A stretch of 25,064 bases of DNA. Origin: an uncultured Clostridia bacterium (lineage in GTDB: Bacteria > Bacillota > Clostridia > TANB77 > CAG-508). Below the pieces are notes generated by a model, which did no database searches, was not told the DNA's origin, and saw nothing but the letters and a program-made list of their open reading frames with translations. The DNA is taken from assembly GCA_934183045.1 (NCBI GenBank), contig CAKPRW010000012.1, positions 1 through 25,064 on the forward strand. Reading direction: 5' to 3'. The position numbers and the translations under genes were made by a program. Positions 10,473-18,900 of the stretch are shown piece by piece. Position 1 is the stretch's first letter. Each line of letters begins with the position of its first letter.

Positions 10473-11284
10473 CTATTTGAACTTTTTAGATTTAAGGATA
10501 AATTTTTCAAGTAATAGAATTGCACCATACATCACTCCAGCTACAATTCCAAGTATAATAACACTTGCCATGACTAGATCTAACTTAAATACTTGGCCTC
10601 CATATACAATTAGATATCCGAAGTCCTGCTTTTGATACTAAAAATTCTCCTGATATAATTCCAACTAAAGAAAGTCCAATATTAACTTTTAATGAATTTA
10701 TAAATGTTGATATATTTGATGGCAATACAATTTTAGTTAGAACCTGAAATTTAGTAGCATTAAATGTTTTAGCCATTTTTATTAATTCTTTATCAGTTTT
10801 TAAAAATCCATTTAGGTTTTCTAATATAGTTACAATCAATGAAATCAAGATTCCCATTGTTATAATTGCTGGTGTTCCTGCTCCTACCCATATTATAATA
10901 ATTGGTCCGAAGGGCTACTTTTGGCAAACTATTTAGTACTACTAAATAAGGATCTGCGACTTTAGCTAAGAAATCTGACCACCATAAAATTATTGCAATT
11001 ATCATTCCCATTAACGCTCCAAGTAAAAAACCAACTAATGTCTCATATACTGTAACAGTAATGTGTTTTGTTAAATCATTTGAACCTAAGTCCATTATTG
11101 TACTTACAACTCTTGATGGTTTACTTGTAATAAAGCTATCAATTATATTTTTATTTGCTAAGTATTCCCATATTCCCAAAAATGCTACTAATATAAATAT
11201 TTGAGTCATAAGCACTAAATATTTATTTTTTCTTTTCTTTTTTAAATATCGTTCTCTTTCTTCTGACATTTTTTGTTTAGTCAT
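10473..11284 (-). CDS. ABC transporter permease (SsuC/TauC type), read only with two +1 frame changes
   Basis: Starts at ATG 11284, overlapping the ATPase stop by 8 bases (translational coupling). As written the frame breaks twice. Dropping one C at 10909 and one at 10620 yields a single 269-residue protein, the usual family size, ending at TAG 10473-10475, 11 bases before the binding-protein start. The joined protein has about six membrane segments and the permease loop expected after LNSLPKVAL (G at the first join, then PIIIIWVGAGTPA), plus KAGL-G-YLIVYGG at the second join. Both joins fall on the Gly the family expects. Partner of the ATPase at 11277-12044 and the binding protein at 9448-10461. 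A simple pseudogene is possible, but everything apart from the two extra bases looks selected. Confidence 0.8.
10617..10620 (-). other. +1 frame-change site 2 in permease (CTT CGG A)
   Basis: Coding strand GCA GGA CTT CGG ATA TCT. Skipping the C at 10620 gives CTT GGA TAT CTA ATT GTA TAT GGA. AGGA sits directly upstream of CTT. Confidence 0.75.
10906..10909 (-). other. +1 frame-change site 1 in permease (CTT CGG A)
   Basis: Coding strand GTA GCC CTT CGG ACC AAT. Skipping the C at 10909 gives CTT GGA CCA ATT ATT ATA, the conserved L-G-P-I of this permease family. Confidence 0.78.
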
Positions 11285-12044
11285 CTGCTCTCAGCTCCTT
11301 CCATAAAGTATTAAAATATTCACTGAATTTTGGGCTTTCTCTACAGTTTAATGGTGTTCTATTTTCTATTCCAAAACTAATTGTGTGTATATCTTTTATT
11401 GTTCCTGGTCTTTTACTTAATACTAAAACTCTGTCAGACATACTAATTGCTTCTGATATATCATGTGTTACTATAATTGCCGTTATTTTTTCTTTTTTTA
11501 ATATTGAATAAATATCATTTGTAACCATTATTCTTGTTTGATAATCTAATGCTGAAAAAGCCTCATCTAATAGTAATATTTTAGGTTTAATTGCTAATGT
11601 TCTGATTAGTGCAACTCTTTGTCTCATTCCTCCTGACAACTCTGATGGATATTTATTTCTAAAATCATATAAATTATATTTTTTTAATAAATCTTCTACA
11701 TGTTTTATACTATCTTCATTTTTTATACCCTTTACTTCTAATCCAAACATTGAATTGCTTAAAATAGTTCTCCATTCAAGTAAACAATCTCTTTGTAACA
11801 TATATCCTATTTCGGATGATATCCCATCTACTTTTTTTCCTTCTATGTATATTTCTCCTGTATTTTTCTCTTCTAATCCTGCAATTATAGAAAGGAGTGT
11901 TGATTTTCCACATCCACTAGGCCCTATAATACTTACAAATTCTCCTTTATTTACTCTAAAATTAACATTGTTCAGTGCTAAAACTTCACTTTCTTTATTT
12001 TGGTATTTTTTGCTAATATTTTTAACTTCTAATATTTTTTCCAT
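11277..12044 (-). CDS. ABC transporter ATP-binding protein (SsuB/TauB type)
   Basis: 255 residues, the energy-supplying subunit of the uptake system. Walker A GPSGCGKSTLLSIIAG near residue 41, Q-loop MLQRDCLLEW near 83, signature LSGGMRQRVALIRTLA near 139, Walker B ILLLDEAFSALD, and switch His in IIVTHDISEA. First gene of the three-gene operon, with a GAGGAGG ribosome site 6 bases before ATG. A small odd palindrome (GTTAA-A-TTAAC, 12082-12092) lies upstream and could be an operator, but the evidence is weak. No riboswitch that would name the substrate was recognised in the short leader. Confidence 0.95.
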   Translation of the reverse strand: MEKILEVKNISKKYQNKESEVLALNNVNFRVNKGEFVSIIGPSGCGKSTLLSIIAGLEEKNTGEIYIEGKKVDGISSEIGYMLQRDCLLEWRTILSNSMFGLEVKGIKNEDSIKHVEDLLKKYNLYDFRNKYPSELSGGMRQRVALIRTLAIKPKILLLDEAFSALDYQTRIMVTNDIYSILKKEKITAIIVTHDISEAISMSDRVLVLSKRPGTIKDIHTISFGIENRTPLNCRESPKFSEYFNTLWKELRADD

Positions 12045-12112
12045 TGTCTTCCTCCTCTAAATTTATCCTAATATATTTTATGTTAAATTAACAAAAATGG
12101 TTTCTGTAAAAT

Positions 12113-12149
12113 AAAAACAGATAACTAAATTTATTAATTATCTGTTTTT
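12113..12149 (-). terminator. Terminator of the Rpn-like gene
   Basis: 12-bp stem AAAAACAGATAA / TTATCTGTTTTT with a 13-base loop, located after the stop at 12167 and before the ABC operon. Confidence 0.75.
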
Positions 12150-12166
12150 TATTGTTTTTTATTAAA

Positions 12167-13093
12167 TTAATTATATTTATTATTTGTTTGTATTTTTAAT
12201 TCTTCTAATTCTTTTTCTGTTATTTTCACTATTTCAATTATCATTTCATCATTAAAATCTTTTTCCAACATTTTCTTAGCAACTGCTTTCTTGTTTTTTG
12301 AAAGTCCTTTTGCAATCCCATTATTCCACACTCTTTTGTTTTCTTCTGTAAGTCTTTCTACTAATGTACTCACTTTTTCATCACCTACCTCTATGTTTAT
12401 TTTGGGTAATAGTTCCTCTTTTGAGGTGTTTTCAAGTGCATTATTTAGGTAATATATAATTATATCTTCTAATTTTCTTAATATTTCTTCTCTCTCTTCT
12501 TTTTCTACTATGATTTTCAACTTTTCTAATAATTCTTTTTTATCTTTAGATTTTTCTATCATCATAAAATATCCAAGCATTGAATTTTTTTCAATTAGTC
12601 CCTTGTCTGTTAGCTTGTTAGTGTCTATCAAATTATATCTGAAATCTATTTTGTAATTTTCAAATATACTTGTGGCTATTTGCTTTTCTTTAAGATTTAC
12701 TGGTATCTTCCATTTTTTATCTCCTGTATATATAACTATTGGAATTATGACAGGATATTTTTTTATTGTAACTGTCTTTTGGCTCTTTTTCCATTCGTTC
12801 ATAATATCTATACAATAGTTTAACATTCTATATGTAATTGAATTGTCTATTTGTGACTGATGTTCTATTAGAAAAAATATGTTTTGATTCTTTATCTTAT
12901 AAACTAAATCTGTTCCTTTTGTTTTATATCTTTTTGTTATAAAGCTGTTTGTATATTTTACTAAGTTTTCATTGCTTATGTAATTACTTTTTGTTATGAA
13001 TTGATTGATAAACTTTATTATTTCTTCTTTGTCTTTTAATATGTTTTTTACTAATCTGTCATGTATTTCATGTTCTTTTTTACATGAGAACAC
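12167..13093 (-). CDS. YhgA/Rpn-like PD-(D/E)XK nuclease, putative transposase; N-terminus lost to a frame break
   Basis: 308 residues from a GTG that is merely the first available start. In the same frame, codons upstream of it (about 13094-13204) continue to encode plausible protein (NDYIRSIHTLRLNAVLQL...) without any start. The core matches the YhgA-like/Rpn group: HEIHDRLVKN...FINQF near the start, then TDLVYKIKNQ and FFLIEHQSQIDNSITYRMLNY, with D and E-x-Q of the nuclease centre, and a C-terminal helical tail (GLSKNKKAVAKKMLEKDFNDEMI). Rpn proteins in E. coli are reported to promote RecA-independent recombination. Likely a domesticated or decaying accessory gene. It stands alone between two terminators. 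Confidence 0.75.
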   Translation of the reverse strand: MFSCKKEHEIHDRLVKNILKDKEEIIKFINQFITKSNYISNENLVKYTNSFITKRYKTKGTDLVYKIKNQNIFFLIEHQSQIDNSITYRMLNYCIDIMNEWKKSQKTVTIKKYPVIIPIVIYTGDKKWKIPVNLKEKQIATSIFENYKIDFRYNLIDTNKLTDKGLIEKNSMLGYFMMIEKSKDKKELLEKLKIIVEKEEREEILRKLEDIIIYYLNNALENTSKEELLPKINIEVGDEKVSTLVERLTEENKRVWNNGIAKGLSKNKKAVAKKMLEKDFNDEMIIEIVKITEKELEELKIQTNNKYN

Positions 13094-13208
13094 ATTATAT
13101 TTACTACTTTCTTCTGCTAACTGTAATACAGCATTTAATCTTAATGTGTGTATTGATCTTATGTAGTCGTTATAATTAAATTTGATCAGTAGTATCCCTC
13201 CATTTCAT
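13094..13208 (-). other. Broken 5' end of the Rpn-like gene
   Basis: ATG 13206-13208 opens MKWRDTTDQI and then TAA (13176-13178). The downstream frame (KFNYNDYIRSIHTLRLNAVL) is shifted by +1 and leads straight into the nuclease gene. The natural join is near GAT CAA ATT TAA T, so one base is extra there. No CGG is present. The remaining 13209-13498 stretch is very AT-rich; a short open frame upstream of this ATG has no ribosome site or recognisable domain, and I see nothing else in it. Confidence 0.5.
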
Positions 13209-13498
13209 TATATATTTAAAATATTTATATGTTAATATTTGTTTTAGGGTAAATATTGTATTTAAAACCTCCTTAATATTTTTTCTCTTATAAATTTCTT
13301 TTAATATTTTTGGATTTTTTAATAGAACTAAAATTTTATTGATTTTAAATTTACTATTGGACTTAATTCCGCATTTCAAAAAATTATTCTTTTTATCATT
13401 AAAACATATATTTCCAGTTTTTTCAAGTCATAAAAACAATTTTGTTAAAAAGTTTGTATTATTTTGTCATTAATAAGATTTGTTTGTTCAAAACTAGA

Positions 13499-13531
13499 AA
13501 ACCAGTTAGAACAAATAGTTCTAGCTGGTTT
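13499..13531 (-). terminator. Terminator of trmL
   Basis: 14-base arms AAACCAGTTAGAAC / GTTCTAGCTGGTTT (one G-T pair) with a 5-base loop, 12 bases past the trmL stop at 13544. Confidence 0.75.
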
Positions 13532-13543
13532 CTCACTTTTATA

Positions 13544-14041
13544 TTAATCAAAGTAATTACTAATTTCTTCTAAATTTTCAAATTCTTTTTGTCTATATAC
13601 ATCATATGCCACAATTGCTACAGAATTAGATAAGTTTAGAGATCTAAGTAATGGTCTCATTGGAATTCTAATTGTTTTATCAATATATTTTTGCAATATA
13701 TCCTCTGGTAACCCTTTTGTTTCTTTTCCAAATAGTAAAAATATTTCATCCATTTCTTTATAATGAGGTTCTGAATAAACATGTTTACCTTTTGTAGTTA
13801 CAAAAAACATATTTGTTTCTTCTGGTTTATATTTTTCTAAAAAATTTTCGAATGAGAGATGTTCTTCTATTTCTACTTTATCCCAATAGTCTAATCCTGC
13901 TCTTTTTACTGCCTTTTCTGAAATATCAAATCCTAACGGATGTACTAAATGAAGTTTAGCTCCTAAAGCTGCACATGTTCTTGCTATATTACCTGTATTT
14001 TGTGGTATTTCTGGTTCTACCATTACTATATTTATTTTCAT
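13544..14041 (-). CDS. trmL: tRNA (cytidine/uridine-2'-O-)-methyltransferase TrmL
   Basis: 165 residues from ATG 14041, chosen for the AAAGGAGC ribosome site just before it; the 14 upstream codons look untranslated. Single SPOUT domain with the deep trefoil-knot signatures: EPEIPQNTGNIARTCAALGA at the N-terminus, LLFGKETKGLP in the middle, and IPMRPLLRSLNLSNSVAIVAYD at the C-terminus. The family uses S-adenosylmethionine to 2'-O-methylate nucleotide 34 in the wobble position of tRNA-Leu species. Length is normal. It is monocistronic and divergent from purC. A wobble-position tRNA modification enzyme near genes with odd decoding is noted but is not by itself evidence of a link. Confidence 0.93.
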   Translation of the reverse strand: MKINIVMVEPEIPQNTGNIARTCAALGAKLHLVHPLGFDISEKAVKRAGLDYWDKVEIEEHLSFENFLEKYKPEETNMFFVTTKGKHVYSEPHYKEMDEIFLLFGKETKGLPEDILQKYIDKTIRIPMRPLLRSLNLSNSVAIVAYDVYRQKEFENLEEISNYFD

Positions 14042-14127
14042 TTTTCTGCTCCTTTTACTATTTTTTATTTTAATATATATCATATTATACTTATATTTTC
14101 AATTCCAATTCTCCTTTACATAACATA

Positions 14128-14156
14128 TTGATTTTATGTTGATTGTATGCTATAAT
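14128..14156 (+). promoter_or_regulatory. Promoter of purC
   Basis: TTGATT (14128-14133), 17-base spacer, TATAAT (14151-14156). The leader contains a 7-bp hairpin (AGTAGAT / ATCTACT, 14181-14198) just ahead of the AAGGAGG ribosome site (14202-14208). No purine riboswitch fold was recognised. Confidence 0.7.
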
Positions 14157-14212
14157 ATTGTATAACCGTACCAACATATAAGTAGATGAATATCTACTAT
14201 TAAGGAGGATTT

Positions 14213-14953
14213 ATGAGTAATAATTTAACCGAAGTAACTAGAGGCAAAAAGCTTTACGAAGGTAAAGCTAATACCATCTACGAAACAAACGATCAGTTTC
14301 TTTTGGAAATGGAATCCACAGATCGGATCTCAGCCGGTAACGGCAAGAAGACAGATGTTGTAACAGGCAAAGGAATTAGCAATAACACCATATCATCTGC
14401 ACTTTTCAAGTTATTCGAAGACGCTGAAATTCCTACTCACTATGTTTGTGAAGGATCTAACGCATACTCTAAAGTTATTCGTAAAGCCAATATGATCAAA
14501 CTCGAAGTAATTGGCAGATTCATTGCAGCAGGCAGTTTTTGTAAATGCTATGGTGTAGAAGAAGGACATGTCTTCGATAAGATGATTTTTGAACTTACCT
14601 ACAAAGATGATTCGCTGAATGATCCGCGTATTTCTGAATCAGCAGCTGTGGACGGTTTGAATCTACTGTCCGAAGATGATTTGGAGGATATTAAGTTCTA
14701 TACTTATCAGATCGGAGAGTGTGCAAAAGACTTCTTTGCGCAGTGCAATCTGACTCTTGTTGATTTTAAGGTTGAATTCGGATTTGATGCCGAAACCGGT
14801 GCCGTCATATTATGCGATGAGTTTTCACCAGACACGTGCAGGCTGTGGGACGAAGACGGTAATTCTTTGGACAAAGATGTGTTTCGAACGGATTGTGGCG
14901 ACGTTTCAGCTACCTATGAAAAGGTGTTGGATTTAGTTAAGTCGATCCTGTGA
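14213..14953 (+). CDS. purC: Phosphoribosylaminoimidazole-succinocarboxamide synthase, compositionally foreign
   Basis: 246 residues. SAICAR synthase joins CAIR and aspartate using ATP in purine synthesis. Landmarks: KLYEGKANTIYET near the start, DRISAGNGKK (37-46), VIGRFIAAGSFCKCYGVEEG, DFKVEFGFDAETGAVILCDEFSPDTCRLWD, and LDKDVFR. AAGGAGG precedes ATG. The gene is alone, with no other pur gene nearby. G+C is about 43-48% in lines I counted, against about 30% around it, with codons such as CTG, GGC, TGC and GAC that neighbours avoid: a sign of recent acquisition. Codon 38 is CGG followed by A (14324-14326), and here Arg in frame is what the protein needs. Confidence 0.95.
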   Translation: MSNNLTEVTRGKKLYEGKANTIYETNDQFLLEMESTDRISAGNGKKTDVVTGKGISNNTISSALFKLFEDAEIPTHYVCEGSNAYSKVIRKANMIKLEVIGRFIAAGSFCKCYGVEEGHVFDKMIFELTYKDDSLNDPRISESAAVDGLNLLSEDDLEDIKFYTYQIGECAKDFFAQCNLTLVDFKVEFGFDAETGAVILCDEFSPDTCRLWDEDGNSLDKDVFRTDCGDVSATYEKVLDLVKSIL

Positions 14954-14991
14954 GGTTTGTGTCACTGTTAACAAAAGGTTACGGTTATTAT

Positions 14992-15024
14992 AAAGAACCA
15001 AATGCAACTTGCATTTGGTTCTTT
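14992..15024. terminator. Bidirectional terminator between purC and the SpoU gene
   Basis: Near-perfect 16-base arms AAAGAACCAAATGCAA / TTGCATTTGGTTCTTT. It separates the convergent purC (stop at 14953) and the minus-strand methyltransferase (stop at 15030). Confidence 0.85.
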
Positions 15025-15029
15025 CCTTA

Positions 15030-15821
15030 TTATTTATTTATCTTTTGTCTTACATACTCATATAAAATAATTCCAGTTGCAACAGAAGCATTTAAACTTT
15101 CTGTTTTTCCTAACATTGGAATCTTTACCTTTTCATCTGCTAAATCTTGAATGTCTTTTTCTACTCCTTTTGCCTCATTTCCTATTATAATAACTTTTTT
15201 ATTATAATCCACATCATAAATACTATTATCGGTTTGAAGAGATGAAACCATAATTTTAAATTTATGTTTTTTTATTTCTTTTAGTGTCTTCTCTAGATCT
15301 TCACATTCTATTATATTGATTCTAAAAATAGCTCCCATTGTAGATCGTACTACTTTTGGATTATAACAGTCTGCTGTTCCTTTTGATACTAATATTTGTT
15401 TCAATCCTATACTATCAACAGTTCTTAGAATCGTTCCTAAATTACCTGGATCTTGAACATCATCTAAAGCTACAATTATATCTGTTTGATAATCAATTTC
15501 TGTCTTATTATTGTTTTTTTCTAGTATTGCTAAAATTCCTTGGGGTTGTTGTACTTCTGACAAGTATTTAAATAATTTCTCTGTGACATATATGCAGTTA
15601 TATTTTGCGATTTCATACATTAATTCTTTTGGAATATAATCACTTTTTTCACAATCATCACATAAAATAATTTGTTTAATATTTACTTTTTCCTGTATTG
15701 CTTCAGCTACTAATTTAACTCCTTCAATAATATATTCATTATTTATGTCACGATATTTTTTATCTTTTAATTTTTTTACATGTTTTATAAATTCATTATC
15801 TTTACTTGTAATTCTTTGCAT
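15030..15821 (-). CDS. SpoU/TrmH-family RNA 2'-O-methyltransferase
   Basis: 263 residues from ATG 15821, preceded by AAGGAAG; ten codons further upstream are open but lack a ribosome site. An N-terminal substrate-binding domain (about 1-90, ITSKDNEFIKHVKKLKDKKYR, EYIIEGVKLVAEA) is followed by the SPOUT catalytic domain: DDVQDPGNLGTILRTVDS, VVRSTMGAIFRI, IIGNEAKGVE, IPMLGKTESLNASVATGIILYE. The family methylates a ribose in 23S rRNA or tRNA with S-adenosylmethionine; the exact target is unknown (RlmB-like and TsnR-like members look alike). It lies 86 bases downstream of mfd with no terminator between, so they may be cotranscribed. Confidence 0.9.
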   Translation of the reverse strand: MQRITSKDNEFIKHVKKLKDKKYRDINNEYIIEGVKLVAEAIQEKVNIKQIILCDDCEKSDYIPKELMYEIAKYNCIYVTEKLFKYLSEVQQPQGILAILEKNNNKTEIDYQTDIIVALDDVQDPGNLGTILRTVDSIGLKQILVSKGTADCYNPKVVRSTMGAIFRINIIECEDLEKTLKEIKKHKFKIMVSSLQTDNSIYDVDYNKKVIIIGNEAKGVEKDIQDLADEKVKIPMLGKTESLNASVATGIILYEYVRQKINK

Positions 15822-15907
15822 ATAATTCACTTCCTTATTTATTTCATTCAATCAGTATGTATATATTTATAAAAATTTACTTGTTGTTTTGCCAAAAAGC
15901 CCCGGCC

Positions 15908-18900
15908 CTATTGACAATTTTTTAAAAATTCTATTATCTCTTTTAATGTTGCTTTTTCATTTGTTGCTCCTGTTTCTAATGTTATCATTGGTTTTATTCC
16001 TGACGAGAATTTTATTTTGTTTCTATATTTTTTTACAAGTTCTGTGATGTCTATTTCTGGTTTGCTTTTTTCAAATGTAAATAGTATTGCTGTTTTTCTG
16101 CTTGATACTTTTGATATGTTTATTTTTTTGCTTAGATATTTTATTCTTGCTATGTCTATTAGGTTTTCTAGTTCACTTGGCATGTTTCCAAATCTGTCTA
16201 TTATTTCGTCAATTACGTTTTGAATGTCTTCTTCATCTTTACATAGTGCTATGTTTTGATATACTTCTATTTTTTGGTTTGAGTCTGATATGTATTCATC
16301 TGGTATGTAACTTGTGACATTTAAGTCTATTTGTATGTCATTTTCTTGTTTTATTTCTATTCCTTTCATTTCTTTTACTACTTCGTCTAATAAGTTACAG
16401 TAAGTATCATACCCTACTTGTTCTAAATGACCTGATTGAATTTCTCCGAAGAAGACTTCCTGCTCCTCTGATCTCTAAGTCCCTCATTGCTATTTTAAAT
16501 CCTGATCCAAATTCTGTGAATTCTTTTATTGCTTTTAATCTTTTATCAGCAACTTCTGTTAGCATTTTATCCTTTTTATATGTAATATATGCATATGCTT
16601 GTTTATCTGATCTTCCTACTCTTCCTCTAATTTGATACAACTGTGCTAATCCCATTCTATCTGCGTTTTCTACTATTATTGTGTTTGCATTAGGAATGTC
16701 AATTCCTGATTCTAAAATTGTAGTACATACTAAAACGTTAGAGTTTCCTTCTATAAAGTCTTTCATTATTTCTTCAATTTTGTTACCAGTCATTTGGCCA
16801 TGTGCATAAACAACATTTGCCTCTGGAACTAAATTTGATATCATATCAGCTTTTCTTTGTATTCCTTCTACATTATTAAATAAATAGAATATTTGTCCTC
16901 CTCTTTCTAATTCTTTAGTAATTGCTTCTTTAATTACTTCTTCGTCATATTCTAATACATAAGTTTGAACTGGTTTCCTGTTATGTGGAGGTTCATATAT
17001 TACTGACATATCACGAATACCAACAATTGACATATGCATCGTCCTTGGAATTGGTGTGGCTGTCATTGTTAATACATCGACATTTGTTTTTAATTGTTTT
17101 ATTTTTTCTTTATCTTTTACCCCAAAACGATGTTCTTCATCAATTATTAGTAAACCTAGATCTTTAAATTCAACATCTTTGCTCAATATTCTATGTGTAC
17201 CAATTACAATGTCAACTTCTCCTATTTTTAGTTTTTGGATTACCTCATCTTGGTATTTTTTTGTTTTAAATCTATTTAATATTTCGACTTTTATTGGAAA
17301 GTCTTTCATTCTTTCACTAAATTCTTGATATTGTTGATCAGCTAAAACAGTAGTCGGTGCTAAATATACTACTTGTTTTTGATCCATAACAGCTTTAAAG
17401 GCCGCTCTTAGTGCAACTTCTGTTTTTCCATATCCAACATCTCCACATAAAAGTCTATCCATTGGTTTAACATCTTCCATATCTTTTTTTACTTCTTCAA
17501 TACATCTTAGCTGGTCTTCTGTTTCTTGATATGGAAACTTACCTTCAAATTCACTTTGCCAAGGAGTGTCTTTACTAAATCTAAAGCCTTGTAGTTTCTC
17601 TCTTTTGGCATATAATTCAATTAGTTCTTTAGCTACCTCTCGTAAATTATTTTTTACTCTTGTCTTTGTATTTTCCCATTCTTTGCTTCCTAATCGATTA
17701 ATTTTGGGTTGTATTTTGTCTCCACCAATATATTTTCTTATCATGTCTAGATCATTAGTCGGAATATATAAAACATCATCATTTTTATATTTAATTTTAA
17801 TATAATCTTTAATTGTTCCATCTGCTTTTATAGTATTAACACCAATATAAATTCCTATACCGTATTTTTTATGAACAACATAATCTCCAATTTTTAAATC
17901 AGAAAAAATTACCTTTTCTCCTTCTTTAAAGGCCTCATGTGCTATTTTTCTTTTTCTCTTTTCGCCATCTATTAAGTCATTTGCAACTATTACTAATTGA
18001 TTTAAGTCATAGCTTTCAAATCCTGCTGATAACTTTCCTATAGATATTGTAATTACATTTTCTGCAGATTTTACAATTATTGTTTTATCCAGTTTTTCTT
18101 CTATCCTACTAAATATCTCTTGTTCGTCTAAAAGCTTCTTTATTTTTTGCGCTTTTTCTTTTGAATCTACTAATAATGTTATTTGCTTTTTATCTTCACT
18201 TGATTTTTTTATATCAGAAAATAAGCTTTCAATTTCGCTTTTATAATAATTTACTTCTCTATAATGAAATTGATATTTAATTGCATTTATTTCTAATTTA
18301 GTATCAAGTTTTGTTATATATACTATTTGTTTATTATTAATTTGGTTTTCTATTTCTTGGTAATTTGAAAATATTTCTAATGATTGTGGAACTATTTTGT
18401 CTTTTTCAATTAATGCTTTTATTAAGTTTTTATTATCAATCGAAATATTCTTCTCTCTTTGTTTTATTTTGTTTATTTCATCTAAAAATATTACATAGTT
18501 TTCATTTAGATAATCTAATATCGTTTCGCTTTGTTTATAAAAACACTCAAAATATTTATCGATTTTACTAATGTAATTTCCAGCTTTTATTTGTTCTACA
18601 TCTTCTTCAATAATTTGTTTTTGTGATTTATTTTTAGTTGTTTTTAATATTCTATTACATATCTCTTCTATATTGTCTTCTAGAATATATTCATGTGCAG
18701 GATAAATTGTAGTTTTTTCTAAAGTGTTAATTGACCTTTGACTTGTTATACTAAAATTTCTTATAGAATCAACTTCGTCTCCCCAAAATTCTATACGAAT
18801 CCCAGTATTTTCATTTATTGATACATCTAAAATACCACCCCTACTACTAAATTGGCCTCTTCCTTCTATTAAATCACACCTTGTATAACCTAGTTTTAGT

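Noticed and set aside
13196..13208. A +1 shift at AGG G (MKW then GGG) to explain the Rpn-like break, by analogy with CGG A
   Set aside because: AGG is read as Arg in frame elsewhere (mfd PIPRTMH), and the resulting peptide (GILLIKF) looks less natural than RDTTDQI followed by KFNYNDY.
13209..13379. Short minus-strand open frame upstream of the Rpn-like gene
   Set aside because: No ribosome site, no recognisable domain, and very Lys/Ile-rich as expected for AT-rich noncoding DNA; only its last ten codons look meaningful.
14181..14198. Purine riboswitch upstream of purC
   Set aside because: Only a single short hairpin is present; the three-way junction core of purine riboswitches is absent.
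15889..15910. GC-rich patch (GCCCCGGCCC) just after the mfd stop
   Set aside because: Striking in this AT-rich DNA, but the best stem is only three pairs, so it is not a convincing terminator or repeat.
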